From the NCBI GenBank assembly GCA_002428495.1, contig DIWR01000026.1, positions 1 to 30,906 on the forward strand: a DNA stretch of 30,906 nt, written 5' to 3'. This DNA is from Synergistaceae bacterium UBA6101 (GTDB taxonomy: Bacteria; Synergistota; Synergistia; Synergistales; Synergistaceae). Of the stretch, positions 7,737 to 16,683 are shown in pieces. Under the pieces are notes generated by a model. It made no database searches. It was given only the letters and a program-made list of their open reading frames with translations, and was not told the DNA's origin. The first letter of the stretch is position 1. Every line of letters begins with the position of its first letter. A program made the translations under genes and the position numbers.

Positions 7737-8605
7737 CAGTTGATTTCCCATGGTCTTGTAAGGTCAGCAGGTGTCTTCTCTCCTGATTCTTTCCCGTCTA
7801 TGTAGAATTTGACCTTCTTAATAGGCGGAAAATTGTCTTTCATTGTCCGAACAAGTCCGGTAATAACTATCGCTGCTTTGTCCTTGCCCAACGTCTTCAA
7901 AGATGAGCTGAAAGCGCCGGTCATATCAAGATAGAGCCAGTCACCGCTCCTGAAAACGTTTATGACGCTGACATTGTTGTCCAACATTTTCGTCTCTTTG
8001 AGTCCATCAATATAAACAGATGCTACCTTTTCAATATCTTCTTCTACCATTCCTTTTTTGATTTCGATCTCTCTCTCAGTAAAAGTAGTTCCATCAGGTA
8101 TGTAGAGGTTGTACTTCACGTTGCCCGATCCGTTCGAAGAGTTTGCTCCTACACTTACTCTTGCTGCTTCGGTACCGTTCCCTACAACATTTCCGATTCT
8201 TGGGCCGCCCTTTTTATCTGCCCAATTAAAGAAATAATTAGCACCCAGGTATCCGCACACAAAAAATATGGCAAGAAGAGCTATCCAGGCAAATATCCTT
8301 ACAAGCAGGGGTGCTTTATTGCTGTCATCCTCTTCTTCGAATTCATCATCTTCGTAATAATCATCACGGTTCCCCCGCGAATGATCATCAGATATATCAT
8401 CATCTGCCTTGCCTTTTCCTGAGTACCTGGCGAAAAAACCTTCGCGCAGATTCTCTCTTTCCTCTTCCCTGACCCTCTTCCCCTCATGCGAAGTGTTATC
8501 CCTTTGCTGAACAGAAGTACGCTTTACTGATGGTTCGTCAAAATTTTCTTCTTCTTTTTTCTTTCTGATAATAAAATGGCGAGTTCTTTCCTCAGGATCC
8601 CTCAT
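7736..8605 (-). CDS. Membrane-anchored GerMN-domain protein
   Basis: The 289-residue product begins with a charged, probably disordered cytoplasmic region rich in Arg, Glu and Asp (residues 1-95). One transmembrane helix follows (about 98-122, LVRIFAWIALLAIFFVCGYLG). After a glycine/serine linker comes a C-terminal GerMN-like domain (about 165-280) with YNLYIPDG, VASVYIDGL, LDMTGAFSSS and VKFYIDGK. GerMN domains occur in spore-germination protein GerM and in many non-sporulating bacteria, where the role is unclear but linked to the cell envelope. AGGAGG is 8 bp upstream of ATG at 8605. The cell-wall amidase directly upstream suggests an envelope function. The domain call is solid, the function is not. 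Confidence 0.8.
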   Translation of the reverse strand: MRDPEERTRHFIIRKKKEEENFDEPSVKRTSVQQRDNTSHEGKRVREEERENLREGFFARYSGKGKADDDISDDHSRGNRDDYYEDDEFEEEDDSNKAPLLVRIFAWIALLAIFFVCGYLGANYFFNWADKKGGPRIGNVVGNGTEAARVSVGANSSNGSGNVKYNLYIPDGTTFTEREIEIKKGMVEEDIEKVASVYIDGLKETKMLDNNVSVINVFRSGDWLYLDMTGAFSSSLKTLGKDKAAIVITGLVRTMKDNFPPIKKVKFYIDGKESGEKTPADLTRPWEIN

Positions 8606-8628
8606 GCATTATTCCTCCTGTAGTACGA

Positions 8629-9936
8629 TCACTGTAACGTCACCGGATGTTCGTTGATATAAGTTAAGATCCCCTTCGCAAAGCTTCTGCATAGAGCCTC
8701 TCTGTAGTCTGCAGTGTTTAGTTTTCGCGCCTCAGCTCTGTCTGTTAGGTAGCCCATTTCGATCAATACCGATGGCATTCCCGCACCTCGTAGAACATAG
8801 AAAGGCGCCTGTCTCACCTTACGCATCGGAAGCCCTGATGAATTGGCAGAACTGTGGAGCACCTCTGTAAGGCTAGTGCTCTCATTTATCTTGTCATTCT
8901 GCTGCATGTCTCCAAGTATTTTGAGCAGCAGTCTGGTTTTCTGGTCTGCGCGCTGGACGTCCTGCGGTGTCTCCGCCCCTCCGCTTATTTCCTTGTTTTC
9001 ATATATAGCCAGCTGCATTGCGTCTTTGTCTGACGGTGGAGCCATTATGTAAAACTCAAGCCCTGCAGCGGCCTTCCCTTTGGGCATTGCATTGCAGTGG
9101 ATACTCACAAAAACATTTGCTTTATTGTCGTTTGCAAAGGCAGTTCTCTCTGCAAGCTTCAGATATACATCCGTCTTTCTTGTATAGCGAACGTCTATGC
9201 CGTAAGCCTGGAGCATCTCTCCAAGCCGGAGGGCAGCCCTGAGATTTATGTCCTTTTCCCTTATGCCGTTTGCAACGGCACCCGGGTCATGCCCGCCATG
9301 CCCTGCGTCAAGCACTACGACAGGTCTTTTGCTGCCGTAAGTCACCTTTAGAGGTACTGCCGGCGTTGCTCCTTCTTTTTTCTCTTCTTCAAGCATAGGA
9401 TTTTCTGGCTCGACCGTTAACTTTTTTTCGGGTTTTTTCAGCTCAGCAGCGGTTTCTTTCTGAGGTTCTTTCTTGGGTTCTTCTTTCTTTAACTGCTCTG
9501 ACTGGGTAGGTTCCTCTCCGGATTCTGTCCATTTCATACCTGGATTTTTGCCTATCTTGGCATAAAACTGATCAAGTATTGTGATCATGGCTTTTGAGTC
9601 TGCCCACCAGTGTCCGTCTTCTACTGCGATTGGGTCAGGAAGACTTATAATAGCACCGTCTACCCTTACCACACTTGAATTATTCCAGAATTCCATTTTT
9701 TTGCCGTCGATGACTACCACTATGCCCTGAAGGTTGCCGGTCCTTGAAAGTCCAAGTGCCGATATTACTTCTTCAACTGCAACGTCCTTGCCCTTAAGGG
9801 AGTTGGTCCTGGCGGATATGTCACCTTTTTTGATATCACCGTACCATAGGGAAAGGGTCTCTGCATATGCAGATGCGGCCATAATTACTACAAGAAGCAA
9901 AGCAAAGGATAATATTCTTGATAATTTTTTATTCAC
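8629..9936 (-). CDS. N-acetylmuramoyl-L-alanine amidase (amidase_3)
   Basis: A secreted zinc amidase that cleaves the bond between MurNAc and L-Ala in peptidoglycan. The 435-residue product has a signal peptide (MNKKLSRILSFALLLVVIMA, then ASAYA), a copper-amine-oxidase-N-like domain (about 30-125), a Lys/Glu/Pro-rich linker (about 145-200), and an amidase_3 catalytic domain. Zinc ligands are visible in VVLDAGHGGHDPGA, GIREKDINL and SIHCNA, and the catalytic Glu in IEMGYL. I chose GTG at 9936 because it gives a classic signal peptide and overlaps the pmbA stop; TTG codons just upstream are alternatives. It probably acts in cell separation or wall turnover. Confidence 0.9.
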   Translation of the reverse strand: MNKKLSRILSFALLLVVIMAASAYAETLSLWYGDIKKGDISARTNSLKGKDVAVEEVISALGLSRTGNLQGIVVVIDGKKMEFWNNSSVVRVDGAIISLPDPIAVEDGHWWADSKAMITILDQFYAKIGKNPGMKWTESGEEPTQSEQLKKEEPKKEPQKETAAELKKPEKKLTVEPENPMLEEEKKEGATPAVPLKVTYGSKRPVVVLDAGHGGHDPGAVANGIREKDINLRAALRLGEMLQAYGIDVRYTRKTDVYLKLAERTAFANDNKANVFVSIHCNAMPKGKAAAGLEFYIMAPPSDKDAMQLAIYENKEISGGAETPQDVQRADQKTRLLLKILGDMQQNDKINESTSLTEVLHSSANSSGLPMRKVRQAPFYVLRGAGMPSVLIEMGYLTDRAEARKLNTADYREALCRSFAKGILTYINEHPVTLQ

Positions 9937-11290
9937 CTGCAACAACAATGTTCTCCACCACCAATGTCGGTGCCGCAGTCGCCCCGAAGAAGGTCAGGTC
10001 GGTACCCACTGCGACTATATTATTTAAAAAGTCCATCAGGTTCGACGCTATCGTGACGCCGCTCACAGGTCTCGTGATCACACCGTTCTCTATAAGCTGC
10101 CCCTTTGCTCCTACCGAGAAATCACCGCTGATCGGATCTATTGTATGAAGTCCCATCAATTCTGTCAGGTAAAGACCGGAGCTTACGCCTGATATCAGGG
10201 ATCCCGGCGTTTCACTTCCGGCTTGAAGCAGGAGGTTTGACGTGCCGACATCCGGAAGGGAAGACATTCCCCTGCATGCGTTTCCTGTAGAGGCAACTCC
10301 GTCCTTCCATGCATACTGAAGATTATACAGGTAAGAGCAGGCAATACCCTCTTTGATTAGCAATGTCCTGCCTGTCGGAACTCCTTCAGCATCCCATGAA
10401 CCTGTACCTGCTTTCCAGGGGATCCTTCCGTCATCGACAAGAGTCACACAGGAGGATGCCACCTTTAAATTCAGGCGTTCAGCCATCAGGGACCTTCCCT
10501 TATGTATCTCAGGGGCACAGAAGAGGTCGCCTATGACATCTACCAGCGATGCGGCGGTTTCGGGTTCTATCACTATCGTGTAAGGTCCCGTCTTCATCGG
10601 TGTACCCCCCAGAGCCGATACTGTCTTCTCCACAGCTTTCAGGGCGATCTTCCTTATGTCGAGCTCGTCAAGTCTTCTTGATTCTTCACCATGACCGCCC
10701 ATCTCAGTATTTATTCCGTCACCTGCGATGACCGTCACTCCACAGCTTGCGCTGCTTCCTCGCTCCCAGCCCTCAAGTCCGGTGCTTGTACAGTAGAACG
10801 ACGATCCCCATCCGTCATGCCATGATGCACTCCTTACAGAAAGGATGCTGCAGTCTGCAGCCATTGCGCTCTCTGTCATGACCCGGCATAATTCCATCCT
10901 CTTCTTAGGAGTAATTGCTGTTATCTCCGGATCTTCGAGATCAAGCGAAGGATCGGGAACCAACTTACCCTCATAAAGCATAATGCCTTCTTCGGGCTCA
11001 GAATTCCTGCAGTTGAAAAGGCTCCATTCCACCAATTCACGGAGGGAAAACTTGTCAAACCTGTTTCCATAGGATATGCCCTGCCTGCCGTCAGACATTA
11101 TCGTCCTGACTCCAATGCCTGCGGTAAAGCCCGTCACGCACTCTTCGATCTCTCCGTCCTTGAGGGAGAGGCCGGAGCCTGCTCCCTCTGAATAGAGCAC
11201 ATCGGCTCCGGATGCCCCTCCGCGCAGAGCCTCTTCCAGCATCCATTTCGACATGGACTCGGCTTCTCCGCGGGAAAGGAATTCGGTCAC
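9929..11290 (-). CDS. pmbA: PmbA/TldE family protein, metalloprotease partner
   Basis: The 453-residue product matches PmbA (TldE), which with TldD forms a heterodimeric metalloprotease acting on unfolded peptides and peptide precursors. Features include SGADVLYSEG near the N-terminus, GIGVRTI, and the C-terminal block GLHTIDPISGDFSVGAKG with ITRPVSGVTIASN. It lacks HExxH, as expected because the zinc site lies in TldD; no TldD gene is in this window. The start is GTG at 11290 with GAGGTGATC 5 bp upstream, overlapping the ltaE stop by 4 bp. The amidase gene follows with a short overlap. Confidence 0.92.
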   Translation of the reverse strand: MTEFLSRGEAESMSKWMLEEALRGGASGADVLYSEGAGSGLSLKDGEIEECVTGFTAGIGVRTIMSDGRQGISYGNRFDKFSLRELVEWSLFNCRNSEPEEGIMLYEGKLVPDPSLDLEDPEITAITPKKRMELCRVMTESAMAADCSILSVRSASWHDGWGSSFYCTSTGLEGWERGSSASCGVTVIAGDGINTEMGGHGEESRRLDELDIRKIALKAVEKTVSALGGTPMKTGPYTIVIEPETAASLVDVIGDLFCAPEIHKGRSLMAERLNLKVASSCVTLVDDGRIPWKAGTGSWDAEGVPTGRTLLIKEGIACSYLYNLQYAWKDGVASTGNACRGMSSLPDVGTSNLLLQAGSETPGSLISGVSSGLYLTELMGLHTIDPISGDFSVGAKGQLIENGVITRPVSGVTIASNLMDFLNNIVAVGTDLTFFGATAAPTLVVENIVVAGE

Positions 11291-12321
11291 TGAGAGATCA
11301 CCTCAAGTATTATGTCGGCCGCCCTTTCAACATCTTCCCTGTTTACATCAAGATGTGTAACAAGGCGTATCCTTCTCGGAGAAAGAGCGTTTAGAAGCAG
11401 ACCGCGTTCTTTACAGGCGCTGACAAAATATTCATCTGTAGGATAGTTCTTCAGCATTGGGAAAAATACCATGTTCGTCATATTCGGAACTTCCTCTACA
11501 TGTATTCCTCCCTTTATCAGAAGCTCGCATAGAAGTTTTGCATTGTCATGGTCTTCAGAAAGCCTGGGGATGTTGTTCTTGAGAGCAAAAAGGCCTGCTG
11601 CAGCTGCTATCCCTACCTGGCGCTGTGCACCGCCGATACGCTTTCTGGCTTTCTTTGCTCTTTCTATGAATTCGTGTGATCCGCAGAGCATAGAGCCCAT
11701 CGGGGCACCAAGGCCTTTTGAAAGGCAAAACTGGACTGAATCCACTTCTTTTGTAAACTCGGTCACGCCGACTCCGTAACAGACAGACGCGTTGAATATC
11801 CTGGCTCCGTCAAGATGTACATGGAACCCTAACCTGTGTCCTTCTCTGGCAACTTCTGCAAATCGTTTCGGGGAAACAGCTATACCCCCCGTGTAGTTAT
11901 GAGTATTTTCCAGACAGAGGATAGTCGTGTCCGGGTGATGGATGTTATTGTCCGCCCTGTTTGCAGGCGCAATGTCTTCAACTTTTGGTATGCCTTCATC
12001 GTCATTCAGGGGATATGGACAAAGTCCTGCAACTGCAGAAAAACCTCCGACCTCGGCATTCCAGATATGGGAGCGCTTGCCTGCAAGGAGACTTTCTCCG
12101 TGACGTCCTGCGGAGAGAAATGCAAGGAGGTTTCCCATCGTCCCTGAACATGTATAGATCGCTGCATCTTTGCCTGTCAGCTCAGCTGCATATTTTGACA
12201 AAGCGTTTGACGATGGATCATCTCCGTATATATCGTCCCCTACCTCTGCGTTTGCCATGATCCTGCGCATTTCTTCCGAGGGCTTCGTTACTGTGTCACT
12301 GCGGAAATCCATAATTTTCAT
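11287..12321 (-). CDS. ltaE: Low-specificity L-threonine aldolase
   Basis: A 344-residue PLP enzyme of fold type I that cleaves L-threonine or L-allo-threonine to glycine and acetaldehyde. It begins with the family hallmark DFRSDTVTKPSEEM, followed by DDIYGDDPSSNAL, CSGTMGNLLA, ENTHNYTGG, HLDGARIFNA, and the PLP lysine in CLSKGLGAPMGSML (about residue 200). GGAGG lies 9 bp before ATG at 12321. It overlaps pmbA by 4 bp and is separated from the PHP gene upstream by 90 bp without a clear terminator. A role in amino-acid catabolism would suit a fermenter. Confidence 0.93.
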   Translation of the reverse strand: MKIMDFRSDTVTKPSEEMRRIMANAEVGDDIYGDDPSSNALSKYAAELTGKDAAIYTCSGTMGNLLAFLSAGRHGESLLAGKRSHIWNAEVGGFSAVAGLCPYPLNDDEGIPKVEDIAPANRADNNIHHPDTTILCLENTHNYTGGIAVSPKRFAEVAREGHRLGFHVHLDGARIFNASVCYGVGVTEFTKEVDSVQFCLSKGLGAPMGSMLCGSHEFIERAKKARKRIGGAQRQVGIAAAAGLFALKNNIPRLSEDHDNAKLLCELLIKGGIHVEEVPNMTNMVFFPMLKNYPTDEYFVSACKERGLLLNALSPRRIRLVTHLDVNREDVERAADIILEVISQ

Positions 12322-12411
12322 AATAATATGCCTCCTTAGGTCAATTTTCTGTTATTTAAATATTCCATGGACATACTTCAATATCACTTTTATTAAAACC
12401 ATTTTCTGCAT

Positions 12412-13239
12412 CTATATTTTAACCCCAAGCCTGGCCCAGGGAAGAAAATCTTCGCTGACTGCAACGCCAAGATCAACACCATGACTGTTTGAACCATGGA
12501 AATCTGATCCGGCAGTCGGATAAAGATCGAATTTATCGGCCAGTTTAAGATAATTGTATGTCTGTTCAGGGCTGTGTCCGGAATAGAGCGCTTCGATGCC
12601 CCAAAGGCCATTGTCTTTAAGATGGCGCAGAAGCCTATCCATTTTTTCATCTTCAAGATAACTCTGGGCCGGATGTGCAAGTACTGCGAGCCCACCTGCA
12701 TCAGTGATGAGGGAAATGCATTCCTCTGCGGCGAGTCTTGCCCTTGGCACATGTGCGCTTCCTCCAAAGCCTATATATTTTGTAAAAGCTTCCCCTATGC
12801 TTGAAACATATCCCTTCTGCATCATCAACCTCGCTATGTGAGGCCTTGCAACGACCTGCCCCCTTGAGAGGACGGAAACATCTTCTATTCTTACATCAAA
12901 ACCCAGTTCCTGCAATTTTTTACATATCCTGTGGTTTCTGGCATTCCTGTGGTCTCTTATTTCATTAAGCCTCTTCTGGAGAGCCCCATTAGATATGTCT
13001 ATCCGGAAGCCCAGAATGTGAAGGGTATAGTCTGAATCCGCGGAAAGTTCTATGCCAGTAAGTCCTTCCACCCCATATTCTTTGCACGCAGACATGAAAG
13101 GGGCAAGGCCCTCTGTTGTGTCGTGGTCAGTGAGACTCACAAAGGCCAGATGCCGTTTCTTCGCAGCTTTGGCTATTGACTCTACGCTTAGCGTCCCGTC
13201 AGAATAGTTGCTGTGGACATGCATATCTATCAAGATCAT
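12412..13239 (-). CDS. PHP-domain phosphoesterase (RNase AM/YciV-like)
   Basis: The 275-residue product is a PHP metal-dependent phosphoesterase. Metal ligands are seen in DMHVHSNYSDGTL at the N-terminus, SLTDHDTTEG, GIELSAD, the ARPHIARLM loop, AVLAHPAQS and AGSDFHGSNSHG near the C-terminus. This order matches the YciV/TrpH group, characterised as a 5'-3' exoribonuclease and 3',5'-nucleotide bisphosphate phosphatase. It overlaps the GAF gene by 4 bp. The PHP call is firm; substrate is inferred from the subgroup. Confidence 0.88.
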   Translation of the reverse strand: MILIDMHVHSNYSDGTLSVESIAKAAKKRHLAFVSLTDHDTTEGLAPFMSACKEYGVEGLTGIELSADSDYTLHILGFRIDISNGALQKRLNEIRDHRNARNHRICKKLQELGFDVRIEDVSVLSRGQVVARPHIARLMMQKGYVSSIGEAFTKYIGFGGSAHVPRARLAAEECISLITDAGGLAVLAHPAQSYLEDEKMDRLLRHLKDNGLWGIEALYSGHSPEQTYNYLKLADKFDLYPTAGSDFHGSNSHGVDLGVAVSEDFLPWARLGVKI

Positions 13240-14051
13240 AGGTCGCTTTTAGCCTCCTCTTTTTCCCCACCCTCAGGAGACAATTTTACATACAAAGGAT
13301 GTGAAAGTACAAAAGCTATCAATTCAAGTTTTTGGAGATCCTCCTCCGAAAATGCGTCGGCAACGTTGGATTCTATTTGAAGCACACCAATTTTTTCTCC
13401 TTCAGCAAAAAGCGGAGCAGACATCAGTGACCTGGCATCCCTGTAAAAAGGAAGGTCCTTTGCACTCTCGATCCTTTGGGCAAGATATGCTCTCCCTGAG
13501 GCGAAAACCTTCCATGCTGCGCCTCCGTTCCTCGGTATCGAGGAACCCGGCCTTCCTGTTCTGCCCGGCATATACATACCGCCCGACCTGTCTGCGACTG
13601 TTATAAAAACCTCGTCTCCTGAAGTCATCTCCCTGATTTTATCAGCAGCTGCAGATACCAGGGCTGCCATGTCTTTTTCTTTCGAAATTTCCGATGTAAA
13701 TTTTTCCACGGCAGCCATGAATTTTTTGCCGGTGTCCCTGTAATAGAGCATGAATCCACCGACCGACACCAGAAGAAGGAAGATCGAAGCTGTATCGAAC
13801 CAGGAGAAAACTCCGCACACAGATCCTATGACAGCCGCTGAAGCACATACCAGAAGGTTGGTTTTATGAGACCATCTGCTGCTCTCAGTAAGACCTAAAA
13901 AAGCAGCCAATGTCGAGGCAATGAAAAGCGGGGTCGAATCAAATATACAGCTAAAGGCACACCCCACAGACAAAACAATGAGCCAGAATATCTGAGGCCA
14001 AAACCTTCGCCTCCTGAAGAGCCGGCCATAGTATGCTTCACCATTTTTCAC
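13236..14051 (-). CDS. Membrane-anchored GAF-domain protein
   Basis: The 271-residue product starts with a basic patch (RLFRRRRF) and about four hydrophobic helices (residues 18-105), then a short helical linker and a GAF-like domain (about 120-255) with FITVADRSGGMY, SAPLFAEGEKIGVLQIES and FSEEDLQKLELIA. GAF domains bind small ligands or sense redox. No kinase, GGDEF or HTH output follows, so the signalling partner is unknown. GTG at 14051 overlaps the end of the phosphodiesterase gene by 14 bp, with GGGAG upstream. It is cotranscribed with the phosphoesterase genes on both sides. Confidence 0.8.
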   Translation of the reverse strand: MKNGEAYYGRLFRRRRFWPQIFWLIVLSVGCAFSCIFDSTPLFIASTLAAFLGLTESSRWSHKTNLLVCASAAVIGSVCGVFSWFDTASIFLLLVSVGGFMLYYRDTGKKFMAAVEKFTSEISKEKDMAALVSAAADKIREMTSGDEVFITVADRSGGMYMPGRTGRPGSSIPRNGGAAWKVFASGRAYLAQRIESAKDLPFYRDARSLMSAPLFAEGEKIGVLQIESNVADAFSEEDLQKLELIAFVLSHPLYVKLSPEGGEKEEAKSDL

Positions 14052-14598
14052 TATGCAAAATTCTCCCTTCCAGTGTCATGATCCTTATTTCCTTTTCATC
14101 AACATCAGCGACACTGGCCGGATCCTTGCCCTTCGGTATGGTTGTCGATCCTGGGTTCAGGAAGATCGTACCTTTCTCCCTCACAACAGATGCTATGTGC
14201 GTATGTCCTGAGATGGCAAGATCTGCTTTGGAATCAAGAGCCATCTGCCTGAAAAGCGGGAAATTGTCGCCATGCATCATTAATATTTTTTTTCCGTTCC
14301 ACCATATCGATACATAAGGGGCAAGCAGAGGATGCAGAACCACCTGGTCTACATCCGCATCACAGTTTCCCCTTGCTATAAGTATCGTTCCTTTATAGCT
14401 GTTGATCGCCTCAGCAAGATCCGCGGGGGTGTAGCCTCCCGGGATGTCATTTCGTGGACCGTGATAAAGGACATCTCCGGCATGCAGTATCGCATCTGCA
14501 TTTTTTAATAGTGAGAGCGCTGATTCCCAGGCAGGGAAACTTCCATGGGTATCAGAAAGCACTCCAAGCACTTTGCTGTGGATATTACGGGCAGACAT
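14038..14598 (-). CDS. YfcE/MJ0936-type metallophosphoesterase
   Basis: The 186-residue product is a small calcineurin-like phosphodiesterase. Its metal-binding motifs appear in order: GVLSDTHGS, ILHAGDVLYHGPR, ARGNCD, MMHGDN and ISGHTHIASV, then NPGST. E. coli YfcE acts on artificial phosphodiesters and its physiological substrate is unknown, so none is assigned. AAAGGA lies about 9 bp before ATG at 14598. It is first in the long minus-strand gene run and is divergent from the gene at 14697. Confidence 0.9.
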   Translation of the reverse strand: MSARNIHSKVLGVLSDTHGSFPAWESALSLLKNADAILHAGDVLYHGPRNDIPGGYTPADLAEAINSYKGTILIARGNCDADVDQVVLHPLLAPYVSIWWNGKKILMMHGDNFPLFRQMALDSKADLAISGHTHIASVVREKGTIFLNPGSTTIPKGKDPASVADVDEKEIRIMTLEGRILHSEKW

Positions 14599-14629
14599 GT
14601 CAACACATCCTTTACGGGGGAAATCCGGG

Positions 14630-14657
14630 TTGATATTATTCCCAGCTATTATATAAT
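14630..14657 (+). promoter_or_regulatory. Strong sigma70 promoter
   Basis: TTGATA (14630-14635) and a perfect TATAAT (14652-14657) are separated by 16 bp, giving a start near 14664, about 33 bp before the ATG at 14697. Confidence 0.75.
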
Positions 14658-14696
14658 CAGTGGGCTTGGAAAAACATAGAAACAGGAGTGATTTTT

Positions 14697-15065
14697 ATGA
14701 ATATAGATCCCAAAACACCGGAACAACAGGACATGAAGATGCTGGTACATTCGCTTGAGCTGGTTTCCGCCCGTATTTTCGAATCAGTAATTACACTTAA
14801 TCAGACAGCTTGTTCGAATACGCCTGAGATGCACGCCCTTTTTGACCAGTGGATATCATTTCTGGGTGAAGAAGTTATCAGTGAGGCAGAAGAAAACGGA
14901 GAGCTCGACCCCGAAGAGATATCGAAAAGGATAGGCGTCAGCAGCTCGACCATAATCTCCCTGGCCCTCGCCCTTCACAGACAAGGGAAGATCAGGATCA
15001 AAAGCTTCATGGTTGAACCCGGAAACAACGTGAACACCGAAATATGCGACTGCCTTAACAAGTAG
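14697..15065 (+). CDS. Small unrecognised HTH-like protein
   Basis: I do not recognise this 122-residue acidic protein. Its N-terminal half is helical (LVHSLELVSARIFESVITL). The C-terminal half (about 74-110) reads LDPEEISKRIGVSSSTIISL, then ALALHRQGKIRIKSF. That pattern resembles a winged helix: helix, turn, recognition helix, then a strand. ATG at 14697 is preceded by AGGAG at 8 bp and a near-consensus promoter, so expression is likely. The stop TAG is followed in the same frame by a permease relic (15066-15314). It might be a transcription regulator, but without a basic patch or a known family this is only a suggestion. Confidence 0.65.
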   Translation: MNIDPKTPEQQDMKMLVHSLELVSARIFESVITLNQTACSNTPEMHALFDQWISFLGEEVISEAEENGELDPEEISKRIGVSSSTIISLALALHRQGKIRIKSFMVEPGNNVNTEICDCLNK

Positions 15066-15314
15066 CGCAACACACTAAAAAATTATTCTCAGTTTATAGA
15101 TACCGGCAACGCAAAGATAGTCAACCTGGCCTCAAATTACGCCTCGCTTTTAACTTTCGCGCTGGCAGGAACAGTCTATTACCAGATAGCTATCCCTGCC
15201 GGGATATGCAACATTATTGGAAACTACATAGGCTCTGCTTACGCGCTGAAAAAGGGCGGAAAGTTCATCCGCCCGATGATGTCGTTGTTCTTATATTCCT
15301 TCTTGCTAAAATAA
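15066..15314 (+). pseudogene. C-terminal relic of a TauE/SafE (TSUP) permease
   Basis: After the preceding stop codon the same frame stays open for 82 codons to TAA at 15314. It reads FIDTGNAKIVNLASNYAS, a hydrophobic stretch, GICNIIGNYIGSAYALKKG and GKFIRPMM. This matches the last two or three helices of sulfite-exporter/TSUP permeases. There is no start codon in good context, no ribosome site, and the N-terminal two thirds are absent. It probably reflects a deletion that brought the end of a permease gene next to the upstream gene. Confidence 0.7.
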
Positions 15315-15335
15315 CCGGGAATGTAGGTTTTAAGG

Positions 15336-16664
15336 TCAGAATTTGCTCTTTTTAGTAACCCACCATGGAGCCATTGCAGTGTCCCTATGTCCCCGTCCGG
15401 TAAGTTCCCAGACCGTTGCTATCAAACTATTCATCCTTGCGGCAAAGGCAAACAGAGGCATGACAGGCAGGAAACAGAGCCTTGACAAGTCTTCCTGAGG
15501 CCTTTCTGAAAGACATGCAACAAAAATCAGGTACATAAAAAGCAATAATACGAAATAAAATATATAGACTATAAAAAGCATAGCTATCGAATATTCAATT
15601 GGAAAATTCACAAACAGCCAGATCGTATAGACAAAAATCAAAAAAGGTATAACAATCTGCGAAAAAAGCCCGTTAAAAATTATCATAAGGAAGTTAGGCC
15701 AACCCAGAAGCTGGGGTTTAAAAGACGGTCTGTGCTTCCTAAAATATAAAAAGGACAGGTCTCCGTCCCACCTTATACGCTGTTTAAAAAAACCTTTGAA
15801 AGTAGCGGGTACGTCCGTATGCCCTATTGCTTCAGGGTCAAAAATTATCCTGAATTTTTTTTTGTACCGGCCAAAATAATTTTTTATACGCAAGGTCATA
15901 TCCAGATCTTCTGCTGTTCCGGCATCCCAACCACCAACAAGCTCAAGGACACTTTTTCTGAAAACACCGAAGGCTCCGGATATGTTATTGACGACATTAA
16001 AAGAACTTAACCCGGTTTTTGAGGACTGTATCGAAACAAAGTATTCAACAGCCTGAAGAGATGCCGCAAGAGACTCATCGGCATTTCTGACGCGCAGGCA
16101 GCCTGAGACTGCGCTTACCTCAGGGTCCTCAAAATGTCTTGTGACCCTCTCGACCATATTGTTGTCGAACGAAGTATCCCCGTCTAGCGCCATTACTATT
16201 TCTCCGGTCGCAAAATTTAGCCCGGTGTTCAGGCTGGAGACCCTGCCGCCTCTTTGCCATTTGGGGACAACAAGAAGCTTTCTTTTTTCTGAACCTGATA
16301 CGTAATCGGACATTTCCATTGCAGCTTCGTAAGTGTGCCCATTTTGGGCCGCACCGTCTATCATAGCCAGTATCTCAATTTTCCCCGGATATATCTGATC
16401 CGTTAGTGATCTAATGGTCTGTTGTATATCACGCCCTTCGCTGTAGCAAGTGATAATACAGGAAACGGGGGGGAAATACGGCCTTCTCTCTCCCTCAAAC
16501 ATCCTTAGTAAAGAGTATTTGATGACCCCCATCAAAACCAAAAGAGAAAGCGGCAATTCAAAGAAAAGCACAAAAGGCATAAATTTTAGCAAAAATGACC
16601 ATGGGCCGTTATCGATAAATGGGGCCAAATACTGAGCTATAAAGGAATCGGCATATACTTCCAT
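15336..16664 (-). CDS. Membrane family-2 glycosyltransferase (polysaccharide synthase)
   Basis: The 442-residue product resembles processive GT2 synthases such as PgaC/IcaA, Alg8 and cellulose synthase. An N-terminal membrane segment (about 23-50) precedes the cytoplasmic GT-A domain, and three or four membrane segments follow (about 312-405). The full processive motif set is present: Asp in AMIDGA (103), DxD in ALDGDTS (161-163), the TED-like TAEDLD (250-255), and QxxRW as QRIRW (285-289). It should build a beta-linked homopolymer from a UDP- or GDP-sugar at the inner membrane; the sugar cannot be told. It is last in a four-gene operon, 19 bp after the TackOD1 gene. No PilZ domain is attached, so control probably comes from that neighbour. 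Confidence 0.88.
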   Translation of the reverse strand: MEVYADSFIAQYLAPFIDNGPWSFLLKFMPFVLFFELPLSLLVLMGVIKYSLLRMFEGERRPYFPPVSCIITCYSEGRDIQQTIRSLTDQIYPGKIEILAMIDGAAQNGHTYEAAMEMSDYVSGSEKRKLLVVPKWQRGGRVSSLNTGLNFATGEIVMALDGDTSFDNNMVERVTRHFEDPEVSAVSGCLRVRNADESLAASLQAVEYFVSIQSSKTGLSSFNVVNNISGAFGVFRKSVLELVGGWDAGTAEDLDMTLRIKNYFGRYKKKFRIIFDPEAIGHTDVPATFKGFFKQRIRWDGDLSFLYFRKHRPSFKPQLLGWPNFLMIIFNGLFSQIVIPFLIFVYTIWLFVNFPIEYSIAMLFIVYIFYFVLLLFMYLIFVACLSERPQEDLSRLCFLPVMPLFAFAARMNSLIATVWELTGRGHRDTAMAPWWVTKKSKF

Positions 16665-16683
16665 GATTCAGCCTCTGCGTTTC

